From: Streptomonospora salina
GTDB taxonomy: Bacteria; Actinomycetota; Actinomycetes; Streptosporangiales; Streptosporangiaceae
Direction: 5' to 3'
Assembly: GCF_014204715.1 (NCBI RefSeq)
Contig: NZ_JACHLY010000001.1
Location: 2,746,001-2,810,000 of the forward strand
Length of the DNA: 64,000 nt
Shown here: one piece after another, positions 43,405 through 52,883 of the stretch
Layout: each line of letters begins with the position of its first letter
Numbering within the stretch: position 1 is the stretch's first letter
Program-made: the position numbers and the translations under genes
Notes under the pieces: generated by a model
Told to the model about the DNA's origin: nothing
What the model saw: the letters and a program-made list of their open reading frames with translations, nothing else
The model's database searches: none

Positions 43405-44478
43405 GTGCATTATGCGGTGAGAGTGGATACAGCGATCCCCGACGGCGGCGCGCAACTGGACTCCTTGCAGCGTGAGGGCGCTCTCCGGGTGTTCGGGCAG
43501 GCGCTGGAAGGCGTCGAGCCCATCAAGGGCCCCGATGGTATGGAAGTCGACCTGTTCGACTGTGCCATCGCTGTGCACGCGGAGGGGGTGCTCCTGACGC
43601 TGATGCTGGACGCGCCGGCGCTCGAGTTCGCCGAGGCCGCCGGCCGGGCCCTGATCGAAGAACTGCTGGAGGCGGTCGAGCTCTTGTCCGGCTGGACCGT
43701 GCAGCACTCGGGCGTCGAGCTGCACCCCGACTCGCTTGCGGAGAGTCTCGCCGCTGCCGACGGCCCCGACGCGCCTCCCGACGACCTCGGGGCGCGGCGC
43801 AGTCGGTACCTGGCGCCGCAAGCGCCGCCGAGCGGTCCGAGCCCGGAAGAGGCGGCTGCGCGGCGGGCCTGCTTGCAGGCGCTCGCCCCGCGCCTGAAGG
43901 CGTTCTCTCCCGTTTCCTTCGGGGGCGGCGACCCCGGCGAGGAGGATGGCGCCGCGGGGTTCGGCGTCGATCAGGGGGCCGCCGATCTGGCCGCCGGCGC
44001 TCTGTTCGAGGCCTCGGTCGCGGTGCTCGACGAACTCTTCATGGATGTGCACGAACTGTGGACCGAAGATACGGCGGTTGCCGGGTGCGACGGCCCGCTG
44101 ATGCGCCTGGAAGACTTGCCGGAGCGGTTCGCCGAGCACTACACCGCCGGATTCGCACGCCGCTTCCTGGTCACCGCAGTCGCGCTGACCACGCGTTTCA
44201 CCGACGGAACCTTTCGGAGCCTCGGGTCCGTCGCCGAGGAACTCGCCCTGCGGCTTCTGCTGGGTCAGGCCCGAACCATCCTCGATATTCACGGTCTTCT
44301 CGACGAAGGCGGCCCAGCGTTGGACACCTTCGCCGAGTCGGTCCATGAGGGTAGGGACCGCGCGTGGCTCTACAGCGACGTCCCCGCCGAAGACGGGGCC
44401 GCGGCTGTCACGGCCTGGTTCCTGCCGTTCGACGACACCGACCGCTACGTCCATCCTTTCGCGGTCGGAAACGTCTGA
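43405..44478 (+). CDS. Hypothetical protein with a paralogous fragment at 11 kb
   Basis: A 357-residue protein from GTG 43405 (MHYAVRVDTAIPDGGAQLDS). I do not recognise the family. It is acidic and looks like two cytoplasmic domains joined by a linker near residues 110-160; the second holds LFEASVAVLDELFMDVHELW and FARRFLVTAVALTTRFTDGT. The ribosome-binding site is weak, so the start is uncertain. The first ~30 codons and upstream region are repeated, with indels, at 11028-11150, where they are fused to a cas2 remnant. Confidence 0.6.
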   Translation: MHYAVRVDTAIPDGGAQLDSLQREGALRVFGQALEGVEPIKGPDGMEVDLFDCAIAVHAEGVLLTLMLDAPALEFAEAAGRALIEELLEAVELLSGWTVQHSGVELHPDSLAESLAAADGPDAPPDDLGARRSRYLAPQAPPSGPSPEEAAARRACLQALAPRLKAFSPVSFGGGDPGEEDGAAGFGVDQGAADLAAGALFEASVAVLDELFMDVHELWTEDTAVAGCDGPLMRLEDLPERFAEHYTAGFARRFLVTAVALTTRFTDGTFRSLGSVAEELALRLLLGQARTILDIHGLLDEGGPALDTFAESVHEGRDRAWLYSDVPAEDGAAAVTAWFLPFDDTDRYVHPFAVGNV

Positions 44479-44484
44479 AGCGCA

Positions 44485-45223
44485 CGGAGTGACGATCGGG
44501 AAGCTCCGGGCCGGTTCGGTCAGCGATGCCGGCAGCCGCCGGAACAGGCCGGTGTCGCCCTCGGTCCGCAGCCCGTCGAGCCCGCCGGCGGAGATCGCCT
44601 GGAGGAGCTGGGGCACGGTGGGGCCGACCGACAGGCCGGCGGGTGCTCCGCTGCCGGGGACCGACCGGGTCACCAGGACCCCGTTGGCGAGGGGCGTGCG
44701 ACGGCTCTCGCCCAGGTCGGTGAACGTCCAGTCGATGCTCAGCCGCTCGTCCCAGCAGCCGGGGCCGTCCACCCGCACCGCCAGCGAGTCGAATACCTGG
44801 TCCACGGTCAGCGCAGCGACCATATCGGCGCCGCCCATGAACTCCACGTAGCGCTTCGCCGACTCCACCGGCGGGTGCTCCCACAGGTGCGCGGGACTGC
44901 CGTCGAACCAGCCTATGCAGTGTCGGCAGATCGCCTTGACGTTGTGGCTGACCGAACCGTAGTAGCCCTGCGCGTGCCACGCGCTCTCCAGCGCCGGCGG
45001 CAGCCCATGGTCTCGGTGATCTCGATTCCGGTCAGATCGCTGTTGACGCCGCGCAGGGGCTGGTCGTGCTTTCGGGGCACTCACCGTCGAGGAAGCCGTA
45101 GGCGCCGCCGTCCCGGACCGTGGTGCCGTCCGCAGCGGTGATCACCGCCGAATCGAGGGAGGTGACGAAACCGCGACCAGCGTCGTCGAAGTCGGAGCGA
45201 TCGCTGAAAGAAGGAAGTGCCAT
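44485..45223 (-). pseudogene. Alkyl/aryl sulfatase remnant with large internal deletions
   Basis: The N-terminus is intact in sequence (ATG 45223: MALPSFSDRSDFDDAGRGFV, then ITAADG and AYGFLDGECP). It then jumps to the dimerisation region (ESAWHAQGYYGSVSHNVKAI and WFDGSPAHLWEHPP), and again to the SCP2-like C-terminal domain (DMVAALTVDQVFDSLAVRVD), ending near TEGDTG and FPIVTP. The metallo-beta-lactamase domain with its HxHxDH zinc site is gone. A reading-frame change occurs near 45030. The normal stop is lost against the convergent gene. Confidence 0.75.
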
Positions 45224-45389
45224 CCCCTGATCGTCGAGACCGGACCGTCGCCGAGGGGATCTGACCTGGTACGTCGCGCAAAAAGCGAGGCCGGTCCCCC
45301 GCACGCCGCCGAGGGCGCGGCACGCCGCGACCGCGACGGCCGGGAGCGGTCGCAGCGCATCCGCCGGTTCCGGATTCCGCTGAGCGGCG

Positions 45390-45947
45390 TCATCCGCCCC
45401 CGCGCTCAGACGGAGCGCCCGCGCCCGCCACGCTGGTCAACAGGTCCGTATCCAGGGGGCGGCCGTCCGCGTTCTCAAGCAGCACCGACACATCACCGGT
45501 GGTTTCCAGAACCGCGGCTGAGACGTGCTCCACGCTCGTCACTCCGGCCAGCCGCAGTTTCGAGCGCAGGTCGTTTTCGGTCATCCGCGCCTTTCGCAGA
45601 TTCTTCGGCAGCATCCGGGAATCGCGCATCAGCAGGAGCGGGCGGTTCTCCAGCAGCAGCTGCAACCGGAAGCGGAACCGCGCCTGTGCTACGGCCGCCT
45701 GAACCGTGAACAGTACCGCGAGGGCGACCCCGCCCTGCAGCAGGGAAACCTCGGGGTTCACGATCGTGGTGGCGAGCATCGAACCGAACGCCACGGTCGC
45801 GGCCAAGTCGAAGTTGGTCATCTCGGAGAACGAACGCAGCCCGGCGAGCTTCGAGAACGTGATCAACCCCAGGTACGCGACCGGCGCGGTCACCGCTACC
45901 AGTCCGATCACGTCCCAGGAGGTCGCCAACCGTTCGAGGAGTATCAT
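45390..45947 (-). CDS. DUF421/YetF-like membrane protein
   Basis: A 185-residue protein with three N-terminal hydrophobic segments (VIGLVAVTAPVAYLGLITF, the FDLAATVAFGSMLATTIV region, and GGVALAVLFTVQAAVAQ) and a cytoplasmic domain with LLLENRPLLLMRDSRMLPKN and TENDLRSKLRLAGVTSVEHV. These match DUF421. The role of the family is unclear; Bacillus YetF is a phospholipid decarboxylase-like protein. It stands alone between decayed genes. Confidence 0.85.
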   Translation of the reverse strand: MILLERLATSWDVIGLVAVTAPVAYLGLITFSKLAGLRSFSEMTNFDLAATVAFGSMLATTIVNPEVSLLQGGVALAVLFTVQAAVAQARFRFRLQLLLENRPLLLMRDSRMLPKNLRKARMTENDLRSKLRLAGVTSVEHVSAAVLETTGDVSVLLENADGRPLDTDLLTSVAGAGAPSERGGG

Positions 45948-46059
45948 CGGTCTCCTTCCGCGTCGCGTACGCGCCAGAATCGCACAGGCGCAATGGGAGC
46001 GGACTGCACACGGAGCCGTCGGCGTGGTTGCGGACAGGTTCGCGGCGCGGCGCGGCCGG

Positions 46060-46332
46060 GCCCGCGCTACACGGGCGGTGCCGCGGGCCCCGCCGCTCGT
46101 CGAAGCGGCAGGCCCAGCGCCACACCTCCTGGGTGACCTCCTCCGACTGGGCGGGGGCGCGCAGGATGCGCCGGACGAGGCCGTACACCGACGGGCTCAT
46201 CCGGTCGTAGGCCTGCTCGAAGGCGCGTTCGTCACCGCGGGCGACGCGGCGCAGGAGGTCGCCGAGCCCTTCCGGGGGCGGCGCCTCGGCCCGGGAGGCA
46301 CCGGACAGACGCGGCACCGAATCGTCGTCCAT
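46060..46332 (-). pseudogene. ECF sigma factor remnant (SigK-like), truncated
   Basis: From ATG 46332 the sequence encodes a normal start, with LLRRVARGDERAFEQAYDRM, SPSVYGLVRRILRAPAQSEE and VTQEVWRWACRFD, i.e. sigma region 2 with a few residues missing. It then turns into non-homologous sequence. Region 4 is absent, so no functional sigma factor remains. Confidence 0.7.
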
Positions 46333-46422
46333 CGTCCTCGTTCCTGTCCCGGTCCGCTACCCCGGACGGGCCGTGTCCACCGCCGACCCGCCCGGGAGCT
46401 CGAATTCAGGGCGCCGGCGCCC

Positions 46423-46650
46423 TCAGCTCTGCGGCATCAGGACGCCGTCGACCGTGTAGTCCTCGCCGGAACCGGAGGTCTCGACCGTTTCGCCCTGCAA
46501 CGAGGTGAAGGATCCGTTCTCCAGCTCACCGGGGGCGTGCTTGCCCTCGACGACGTGGCAGGTCAGCACCTCGGTGAGCCGCTCCCGGTCCTCCAGCAGC
46601 GCGTTCAGGTCCGCTTCGGGGATCGTGTCGAAAGCGGGCAGGCGGTTTTT
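46423..46650 (-). pseudogene. Fasciclin-domain protein remnant, 3' end
   Basis: The minus strand reads AFDTIPEADLNALLEDRERL, TEVLTCHVVEGKHAPGEL and SLQGETVETSGSGEDYTVDG before VLMPQS and stop at 46423. That is the end of a fasciclin (MPT70-like) domain with an internal deletion before the final strand. The 5' part with signal peptide is missing. Fasciclin proteins are often SigK targets, and the SigK-like remnant lies next to it. Confidence 0.7.
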
Positions 46651-46818
46651 TCGGCGGCGGGATGGGCGGTGCCCGGCTCACCTGAGCGGGCACCGTGCAG
46701 CCGGGGGGCGGGACCGTGTGCGAGCGGGAATCGCCCGGGGCGTGTCCCGTCGCCGCGAACCGCGCTCGGTGGCCTCAACCGGTGCAGTGATCGACCGAAC
46801 GCGCCGTCGCGTACGGCC

Positions 46819-47469
46819 TCACGGCGGGCCGCGGTCGGCTGCTGCGGCGGGCCGCCGGTCGGTGCGGCGGCGCCTCGCTCCCCTGCCGTCGCGGGCGGTA
46901 GGAGCGGTGGAGACCGCGGCGACGAGTGCCAGGGCCGCGGTCGCCGAGGCACCGGCCCACACCGTGCCGAGTAGCGCCACCGGCCCTGCGGGCAGGGAGT
47001 GGACGGTCAGGCCGCCGTTTTCGGGGAGTGCGGAGAGCAGCAGGAGGGCGCCGAGGAGGCCGAGACCGTAGCCGGCCAGCGCGGGGATCAGGAGCCGGAA
47101 CCGGCGCACGCCGGTGCGCCGGGCGCGACGGGATACCGCGTACGCCATCAGCAGGCCGGGCAGCACCGGAAGCAGCACCGCTACCGCCGTCCACGGCGCG
47201 TACGGCACCTGTGCGGCCAGTGAGAACGCGACCGGCCCGGCGGGGCCGGGCACCGGGGCGGGAGCCGGCTCCCAGACCACGGGGGTGCCGGTCGCGGCGC
47301 CGAACACGAGCAGAGCGGCGTCGCGGAAATCCCCGCGCAGAGGGGGCATGGGGCACGCTTCCGCCGCTGCGGAGCATCCGCCGCCGCCGAGAACGAGCCG
47401 GGCCAGCACGACCGCGGCCGCGGACAGCAGCGCAGCCGAGACCAGCGCCGGCCCGACCGTGGCGACCAT
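46819..47469 (-). CDS. Hypothetical membrane protein, about four passes
   Basis: A 216-residue protein from ATG 47469 (MVATVGPALVSAALLSAAAV). Hydrophobic segments lie at about 5-27, 80-110, 130-150 and 160-185, and the last ~30 residues are Arg-rich. Two cysteines, GGGGC and EACP, lie in the first outside loop. No family is recognised. The frame is open far upstream, but that part lacks protein character. The ribosome-binding site is weak. Confidence 0.5.
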   Translation of the reverse strand: MVATVGPALVSAALLSAAAVVLARLVLGGGGCSAAAEACPMPPLRGDFRDAALLVFGAATGTPVVWEPAPAPVPGPAGPVAFSLAAQVPYAPWTAVAVLLPVLPGLLMAYAVSRRARRTGVRRFRLLIPALAGYGLGLLGALLLLSALPENGGLTVHSLPAGPVALLGTVWAGASATAALALVAAVSTAPTARDGRGARRRRTDRRPAAAADRGPP

Positions 47470-47695
47470 GTGGCCGGCAGCGGTCCCCGGACTCCGTGTC
47501 GTCAGCGTCTTCGGCAACGCCGGGCAGGATCGCACGACGGGGAGGTCGGCGCCAGGGGCCGCGGAGCCGGGCTCCGGGGCGAGGCGTGCCCGCGTGCGTT
47601 TTCGCTCCCCGCCGTCTGGGCGCCGGAAGCGGACAAGCCGTTTCGCCGACGTGTCGACATGGCGGTTCGTGTCCCGGTCGGCGCCGGTGGCGGCG

Positions 47696-48147
47696 TCACT
47701 GCGGTGGGTCGGGCGCCGCACGCGTCGGCGTCGTCTGCGCGAGAGCGATCCGCCAGGATCCGCTGTCCGTGCGCAGCACGTAGGTGAGCGCGCCGTGCGA
47801 CGGCACGGCGGTGTGGGCGTCGCCGCCACCGCGGCCGTCGTGGACCGTTTTGATGCAGCTGACGACGGCTGCACCGGGGGCTGTGCGGCGGATGTCGACG
47901 ACCTCCACGCATGTGCGGACGTCGCCGAGAGGGGAGGCGAGGGCGGCGGCCATCGCCTCCCCGAACGCCGCGCGCCCCAGGACGCGCCGCCCGCGATGTT
48001 CACGATCACGGTGTCCGGTGTGTGCAGCGCGAGCAGCGCGTCCGGATCGTTCTGCGCTTCCTGCGCCTGTGCCACGAGCTCTCGGATCGCCTGCGCGTCT
48101 TCGGCCGCGACGGTCGGGTTCTCATCGGAGTCCATACGCGGGAACAT
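47696..48147 (-). pseudogene. SgcJ/EcaC-type NTF2-fold protein with a frameshift
   Basis: The start gives EDAQAIRELVAQAQEAQNDP, DALLALHTPDTVIVNIAGG. Near 47990 homology moves to the next frame: GRRVLGRAAFGEAMAAALAS, then VVDIRRTAPGAAVVSCIKTV and LTYVLRTDSGSWRIALAQTT. One missing base explains it. Joined, this is a ~145-residue SnoaL-like (DUF4440) protein, a family of small enzymes or binding proteins. It is either a real frameshift or a base-calling error. Confidence 0.65.
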
Positions 48148-48245
48148 ATTTCCTGAACTTTGGTTCAGGTCAGGTCGATGGAGGGAGCCCGGGCGGACGC
48201 ACTACGATGATCGCGTCCACGACGCCCGACCGACGGAGGCCCCCG

Positions 48246-49082
48246 ATGGACGACTCCCCCGAGTGGATGCGCGCCACGGCCGACGATCCCCCTGTGCCCC
48301 CGGGGATCGACACCAGCCTGGCCCACCCCGCCCGGATCTACGACTACTGGCTGGGCGGCAAGGACAACTTCGCGGCCGATCGTGCCGTCGGCGACCGGAT
48401 CATCGCCGCCACACCCCCGATCGTCGAGGGCGCCCGCGCCAACCGGGCGTTCCTCCAGCGGACGGTCCGCTATCTCGCGGGCGAAGCCGGCATTCGCCAG
48501 TTCCTCGACATCGGCACCGGGATCCCCACGGCGGGCAACACGCACACGGTCGCGCAGTCGGTCGCCCCGGACAGCCGCATCGTCTACGTGGACAACGACC
48601 CCGTCGTCCTCGCCCACGCCCGCGCTCTGCTCGTCGGCGCGCCGGAAGGCGCCACAGACTACATCGACGCCGACCTGCGCGACCCGGACACCATCGTCGA
48701 CAGCGCCGTGAAGACACTGGACCGGAACCGGCCGACCGCCGTCATGCTGCTGGGCATCCTGGAGTTCGTCACCGACGACGCGCAGGCCCAGGACCTCGTC
48801 CAGCGGCTGATGCGCTCTTTCCCGAGCGGGAGCCACCTGGTGGTCTCCCATTCGACCAACGTGGTCGACCCCGAGGGCATGGACGAAGCCGCCCGCCTGT
48901 GGAACGAAGGCGGATCGACTCCGCTGACCCTGCGGTCACCGGAACAGGTCGCCGAGCTCTTCTCGGGGCTGGAACTCGTGGAACCCGGGGTGGTCTCCTG
49001 CCCGCTGTGGCGCCCGGACGAGTCCGACGTCGGCGCTGTGCGCCCGACCGACGGCTACGGCGCCGTGGGCCGCCGCCCCTGA
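48246..49082 (+). CDS. Second SAV2177-family methyltransferase
   Basis: A 278-residue protein from ATG 48246 with CGGAGG five bases upstream. Hallmarks: HPARIYDYWLGGKDNFAADR, QFLDIGTGIPTAGNTHTVAQ, IVYVDNDPVVLAHARALLVG and CPLWRPDE. It is clearly paralogous to the copy at 42402. Two such genes 5 kb apart are common in actinomycetes and say little about function. Confidence 0.92.
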   Translation: MDDSPEWMRATADDPPVPPGIDTSLAHPARIYDYWLGGKDNFAADRAVGDRIIAATPPIVEGARANRAFLQRTVRYLAGEAGIRQFLDIGTGIPTAGNTHTVAQSVAPDSRIVYVDNDPVVLAHARALLVGAPEGATDYIDADLRDPDTIVDSAVKTLDRNRPTAVMLLGILEFVTDDAQAQDLVQRLMRSFPSGSHLVVSHSTNVVDPEGMDEAARLWNEGGSTPLTLRSPEQVAELFSGLELVEPGVVSCPLWRPDESDVGAVRPTDGYGAVGRRP

Positions 49083-49202
49083 TACGCGCACGGCGACGGG
49101 CCGGCGGCTCCCGGCGCTGGGGAGCCGCCGGCCTGCGGCGCTTTGTCGACAGGTGGACATAGGGCTACGGCGACCGGCGCATCCCGGCGGGCGCGGGGGC
49201 CG

Positions 49203-49616
49203 TCATCCGCCGCTTCCCCCGCTCCCTCCGCAGCCGAGGCAATCGGTGCTGAACACCGTCTCGCCTGCCACCTTGCCGGTGAAATCGCCGTCGACGCCGT
49301 CGGTGAAGTCGGTGTCGCCGGGGTCGAACGAGCCGTCGAAGGAGACGTCGGCACCTTGCTGAGTGGCCCCACTGCAGTCCGCCGTGACCTGGGAGCCGTC
49401 GCTTTCCCCGACCTCGCAGTCCAACTGGCCCTCGATGGGGAACCCGGCCGACGCGAACGCCTCCTCGGCCGCCACACGCAGGCCTTCGGCCGCGATGCCG
49501 CCGAAGAGGTTCTCCCGCTGCTCGGCCGTACACCCGCTGACCGCTGCGACCGCCAGGGCCACCGCAGCGGTCGCCGCCGTCCAGTGCCGTCTGCGTCCGT
49601 CGCCCGCGATCGTCAT
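49203..49616 (-). CDS. Small secreted lipoprotein
   Basis: A 137-residue protein. The signal peptide has basic residues, then TAATAAVALAVAAVSGC with a lipobox cysteine at about position 29. The mature part has two cysteine pairs (DCEVG...ADCSG and DCLGC) and is acidic and glycine-rich at the end. It resembles DUF4333-type actinobacterial lipoproteins. It would be anchored outside the cell membrane. Confidence 0.7.
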   Translation of the reverse strand: MTIAGDGRRRHWTAATAAVALAVAAVSGCTAEQRENLFGGIAAEGLRVAAEEAFASAGFPIEGQLDCEVGESDGSQVTADCSGATQQGADVSFDGSFDPGDTDFTDGVDGDFTGKVAGETVFSTDCLGCGGSGGSGG

Positions 49617-49661
49617 GGGCCACAGCGTATGCGCGTTTCCTGTATCCGCCAGCGCTCCAGG

Positions 49662-50045
49662 TCACTCCGGGGATCGGTCCACGACGAAGCGTGCGCGCTC
49701 GGGCACGGACGACCGGGGAAGTTCGACCAGGTCGTAGCCGTAGTCGGTGCAGGCGGACACCATCGCCGCGTAGATGCGCTCGGCCTGGGCGAACGTCTGT
49801 GCGCGCTCGGTGCCGGTGCGGTAGATCGCCGACCACGGCGGGGCGATGAACACCGTGCGGTCGTAGCGGAAGCGGAGAGCGGCGCTGTGGACGTGCTGGG
49901 GCACACGGCGGCCCTCCACACGCAGGTAGCCGGCGACATCGACGACGCCCCGGTCGAAGAACACCGTCGCGCCGCTCGCGGCGGCGCGGCCGTGGGCGCG
50001 TATCTCCCGTGCCGGCATCGCATCGGCGAACAGGTCGCGGTCGCG
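49662..50045 (-). pseudogene. AAA_28-type nucleoside-triphosphatase, 5' part missing
   Basis: The recognisable part is FFDRGVVDVAGYLRVEGRRV, HSAALRFRYDRTVFIAPPWS, AIYRTGTERAQTFAQAERIY and YGYDLVELPRSSV, the C-terminal two thirds of a small AAA_28 kinase-like ATPase. The N-terminal P-loop (GGPGSGKTT) that should come about 60 residues earlier is absent; upstream in frame there is only Arg/Pro-rich sequence containing a TGTCGACGTG repeat. It is a truncated gene. Confidence 0.65.
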
Positions 50046-50283
50046 TCCGCGGCGGCGGAATCCGGATCGGTGCGCGGACGCCGAGCGGTGTCCGCGTGTC
50101 GACGTGTCGCCATGTCTGCGGTGCTCGCCGGGTCGAGCCTGCCGGGACGCCCGGGGCGTCGGCGGGGCGGATGCGCGGCCGAAGGCGGGGAGGGCGGGGA
50201 CGCGCCCCGGCTGTGCCGTCGGTAGGCCGGTACCGGCCGCGCACTCCTGTGGCCGCGGCAGTACGGATGCGCCAGGATCGGGG

Positions 50284-50677
50284 GTGACCGTGTCGCCCCG
50301 GATCGGAGGCCTCTGCGCTCCTCGGACTGCGCACGACCGCATACCCGGCGTCCGATCCGGCCGCGCTGACGCGGTGGTACACGGGCGTTCTGGGATACGG
50401 CCCCTGCTTCAGCGAGGACTACTGCGTCGGCTTCGACGCCGGCGGCTACGAACTCGCGCTGCACCCCGTCGAACTGCCCGGCCGGCGTCCCGTTACCTAT
50501 CGGGGTGTCGCCGACATCGATGCCGCGCTCGCCGGGATCCGGGCGCATGGAGCGGTGCCGAAGAGCGGAGTGCGGGAGGTAGGCGGGGGAATCCGTGTGG
50601 CGACCGTGCTGGATCCCGAGGGCAGCGTCCTGGGGCTGATCGAGAACCCGCACGTCCGGGCGCACGGGGAACGCTAA
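50284..50677 (+). pseudogene. VOC/glyoxalase-like gene with a frameshift near its start
   Basis: GTG 50284 gives MTVSPRIGGL, then in another frame LLGLRTTAYPASDPAALTRW, YTGVLGYGPCFSEDYCVGFD, AGGYELALHP and EVGGGIRVATVLDPEGSVLG, ending at TAA 50675-50677. That is a typical ~125-residue bleomycin-resistance/glyoxalase-fold protein. The shift lies at about 50312-50318. The second frame has no standard start codon of its own. Confidence 0.65.
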
Positions 50678-50769
50678 GGTGTGTCCTTCGAAGGGCGCGG
50701 ACGCCGAGGTGCGGACCGGCTCCCGAGGCCCTCTCCGAGGACGCCCGTTGTGGCGGGTTCGCCGAAGAC

Positions 50770-50799
50770 GAGCGCGGGGTTTCACCCGTGCCCGCGCTC
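50770..50799 (-). terminator. Stem-loop at the paaZ stop codon
   Basis: GAGCGCGGG (50770-50778) pairs with CCCGCGCTC (50791-50799), overlapping the last bases of paaZ. It is a likely terminator. Confidence 0.55.
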
Positions 50800-52837
50800 A
50801 GCTCTCCGGCTGCTCCTTGGCCACCAGGGTGAGCACGTCGTAGGTGGCCACCGGCTGCCCCTCGGCGTTCTCGACGACCGCGTCCCAGCGGACCTCGCCG
50901 TAGTCGGCGTTGATGCGCGGGGTGATCCGCTTGGCGGTGAGCGTGACGGCGATGGCGTCTCCCGCCTTCACCGGCGTCGCAAAGCGCAGGTCGTCGACGC
51001 CGAAGTTCGCCAGTACCGGCCCCGGCGCGGGGTCGACGAACAGCCCGGCGGCCAGGGAGACCACCAGGTAGCCGTGGGCGACGATGCCGCCGAACAGGGG
51101 GTTGGCGGCGGCGGCCTCCTCGTCGGTGTGGGCGTAGAAGGTGTCGCCGGTGAGGTCGGCGAAGCGGTCGATGTCCTCGCGCGTCACCGTGTGCGGCCCG
51201 GAGGCGACGGTGTCGCCGATGCGCAGCTCGGCCAGGCTCTTGCGGAACGGGTGGACGCCGTCGTCGCGGCGCCGTGCGCCGGTGGTCCAGCGGCCGGTGA
51301 TCGCGGTCGCCATATCCGGGGAGGCCTGCACGGCGGTGCGCTGCATGTGGTGCCGGACGGCGCGCATACCGCCGAGCTCCTCGCCGCCTCCGGCGCGCCC
51401 GGGGCCGCCGTGCACGAGCACGGGAAGCGGGGATCCGTGTCCGGTGGACTCTTCGGCGTCGTCGCGGTCGAGCACGAGCATCCTGCCGTGCCAGGGTGCC
51501 AGTCCCAGCACCATCTCGCGTGCGGTGCCGGGGTCGTTGGTGACGACGGAGCCCACCAGGCTGCCGCGTCCGCGTGCGGCCAGCTCGACGGCCTCCCGTA
51601 CGCCGCGGTATCCGATGACGGTGCTGACCGGGCCGAACGCTTCGACCTCGTGGGGCTCGGCCGCGTCCTTGCCGGCGCGCAGCAGGACCGGTGCGACGAA
51701 GGCGCCGCGCTGCGGATCGGCGCCGGCCGGCGTGCAGCGCTCCGGGTCGCCGAGGACGGCCTCCGCCGATCCGCGCAGCGCGGCGACCGCCTTGAGCACC
51801 TCGGTGCGCTGGTCCGCGCCGACCAGCGGGCCCATGGTGGTTCCGGGGTCGGCGGGGTCGCCGACCACGACCTGTTCCAGGCGCCGGCCGACGGCGTCGA
51901 CCACGGCGTCGGCGAGGTGCTCGGGTACGAGCGCACGCCGGATGGCCGTGCACTTCTGTCCGGTCTTGACCGTCATCTCGGTGACGAGCTGGTCGGCGAA
52001 GAGCGCGAACTCGGGGTCGTCGGGCGCGACGTCGGGTCCCAGTACCGAGCAGTTGAGCGAGTCGGCCTCGATCCCCAGCCGGACTCCGTTGTGCACGACC
52101 GCCGGGTGCGCGCGCAGCTTGGCGCCGGTTTCGGCGGATCCGGTGAAGGCGACCGCGTCCTGCGGACCGAGGCGGTCGAGCAGTCCGGCGGGCCCGCCGG
52201 CGAGCAGCTGCAGCGAGCCCTCGGGCAGCAGCCCGGACTCGACGATGCGTCGCACCACCAGCTCGGTGAGGTAGGCGGTCTGGCTCGCGGGTTTGACGAT
52301 GCTGGGCACGCCGGCGAGGAAGGCCGGGGCGAGCTTCTCCAGCATGCCCCACACCGGGAAGTTGAAGGCGTTGATCTGCACGGCTACGCCCGGGCGGGAG
52401 GTGTAGACGTGCTGGCCGACGAAGGTGCCGCCGCGGCCGAGGCGTTCGGCGGGGCCGTCGGGCAGCACCGTGTCGTCGGGAAGTTCGCGTGCGCCCTTGC
52501 TCGCGTAGCTGAAGAGGGTGCCGATGCCGCCGTCGACGTCGACGGCGTTGTCGCGGCGGGTGGCGCCGGTGCGGTGCGAGAGCGCGTGGAATTCGGCGGC
52601 GCTCCCGGTCAGGTGCTTGGCCAGGCTCTTCAGGATCGCCGCGCGCTGGTGGAAGGTGAGTGAGCGCAGCGCGGGGCCGCCCACGCGGCGGCCGTAGTCG
52701 ATCATTCCGGGCACGTCCAGCCCGGTGGCGGACAGGCGGGCGACGGTTTCACCGGTGGCCGCGTCCGCCAGCGGCATGCCCTCGTCGGACGCCCGGTACC
52801 AGGCGTCCTGCGCGTAGCTCTCCAGTAGTGCGGTCAC
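50798..52837 (-). CDS. paaZ: PaaZ, oxepin-CoA hydrolase / semialdehyde dehydrogenase
   Basis: A 679-residue fusion. GTG 52837 (MTALLESYAQDAW) is chosen for its GGAGGGA ribosome-binding site. Residues ~1-510 are aldehyde dehydrogenase (NAFNFPVWGMLEKLAPAFLA, VAFTGSAETG, the nucleophile in VKTGQKCTAIRRA). Residues ~530-679 are a MaoC hot-dog hydratase (DRFADLTGDTFYAHTDEEAA, GGIVAHGYLVVSLAAGL). It opens the oxepin-CoA ring and oxidises the resulting aldehyde in phenylacetate degradation. It is divergent from paaABCDE; the remaining beta-oxidation genes and paaK are not in the window. Confidence 0.95.
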   Translation of the reverse strand: MTALLESYAQDAWYRASDEGMPLADAATGETVARLSATGLDVPGMIDYGRRVGGPALRSLTFHQRAAILKSLAKHLTGSAAEFHALSHRTGATRRDNAVDVDGGIGTLFSYASKGARELPDDTVLPDGPAERLGRGGTFVGQHVYTSRPGVAVQINAFNFPVWGMLEKLAPAFLAGVPSIVKPASQTAYLTELVVRRIVESGLLPEGSLQLLAGGPAGLLDRLGPQDAVAFTGSAETGAKLRAHPAVVHNGVRLGIEADSLNCSVLGPDVAPDDPEFALFADQLVTEMTVKTGQKCTAIRRALVPEHLADAVVDAVGRRLEQVVVGDPADPGTTMGPLVGADQRTEVLKAVAALRGSAEAVLGDPERCTPAGADPQRGAFVAPVLLRAGKDAAEPHEVEAFGPVSTVIGYRGVREAVELAARGRGSLVGSVVTNDPGTAREMVLGLAPWHGRMLVLDRDDAEESTGHGSPLPVLVHGGPGRAGGGEELGGMRAVRHHMQRTAVQASPDMATAITGRWTTGARRRDDGVHPFRKSLAELRIGDTVASGPHTVTREDIDRFADLTGDTFYAHTDEEAAAANPLFGGIVAHGYLVVSLAAGLFVDPAPGPVLANFGVDDLRFATPVKAGDAIAVTLTAKRITPRINADYGEVRWDAVVENAEGQPVATYDVLTLVAKEQPES

Positions 52838-52883
52838 GGCGGGGTCCCTCCATTGCGCCCTCGGCCAGCGTGGTGGCAGACTA

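Noticed and set aside
43102..45084. A 660-codon minus-strand ORF
   Set aside because: Its first ~190 codons are the alkyl sulfatase remnant; the rest is antisense to the gene at 43405 and has no protein character.
46819..48147. One 442-codon minus-strand protein
   Set aside because: It joins the start of a frameshifted NTF2-fold gene to a separate membrane protein through sequence with no protein character.
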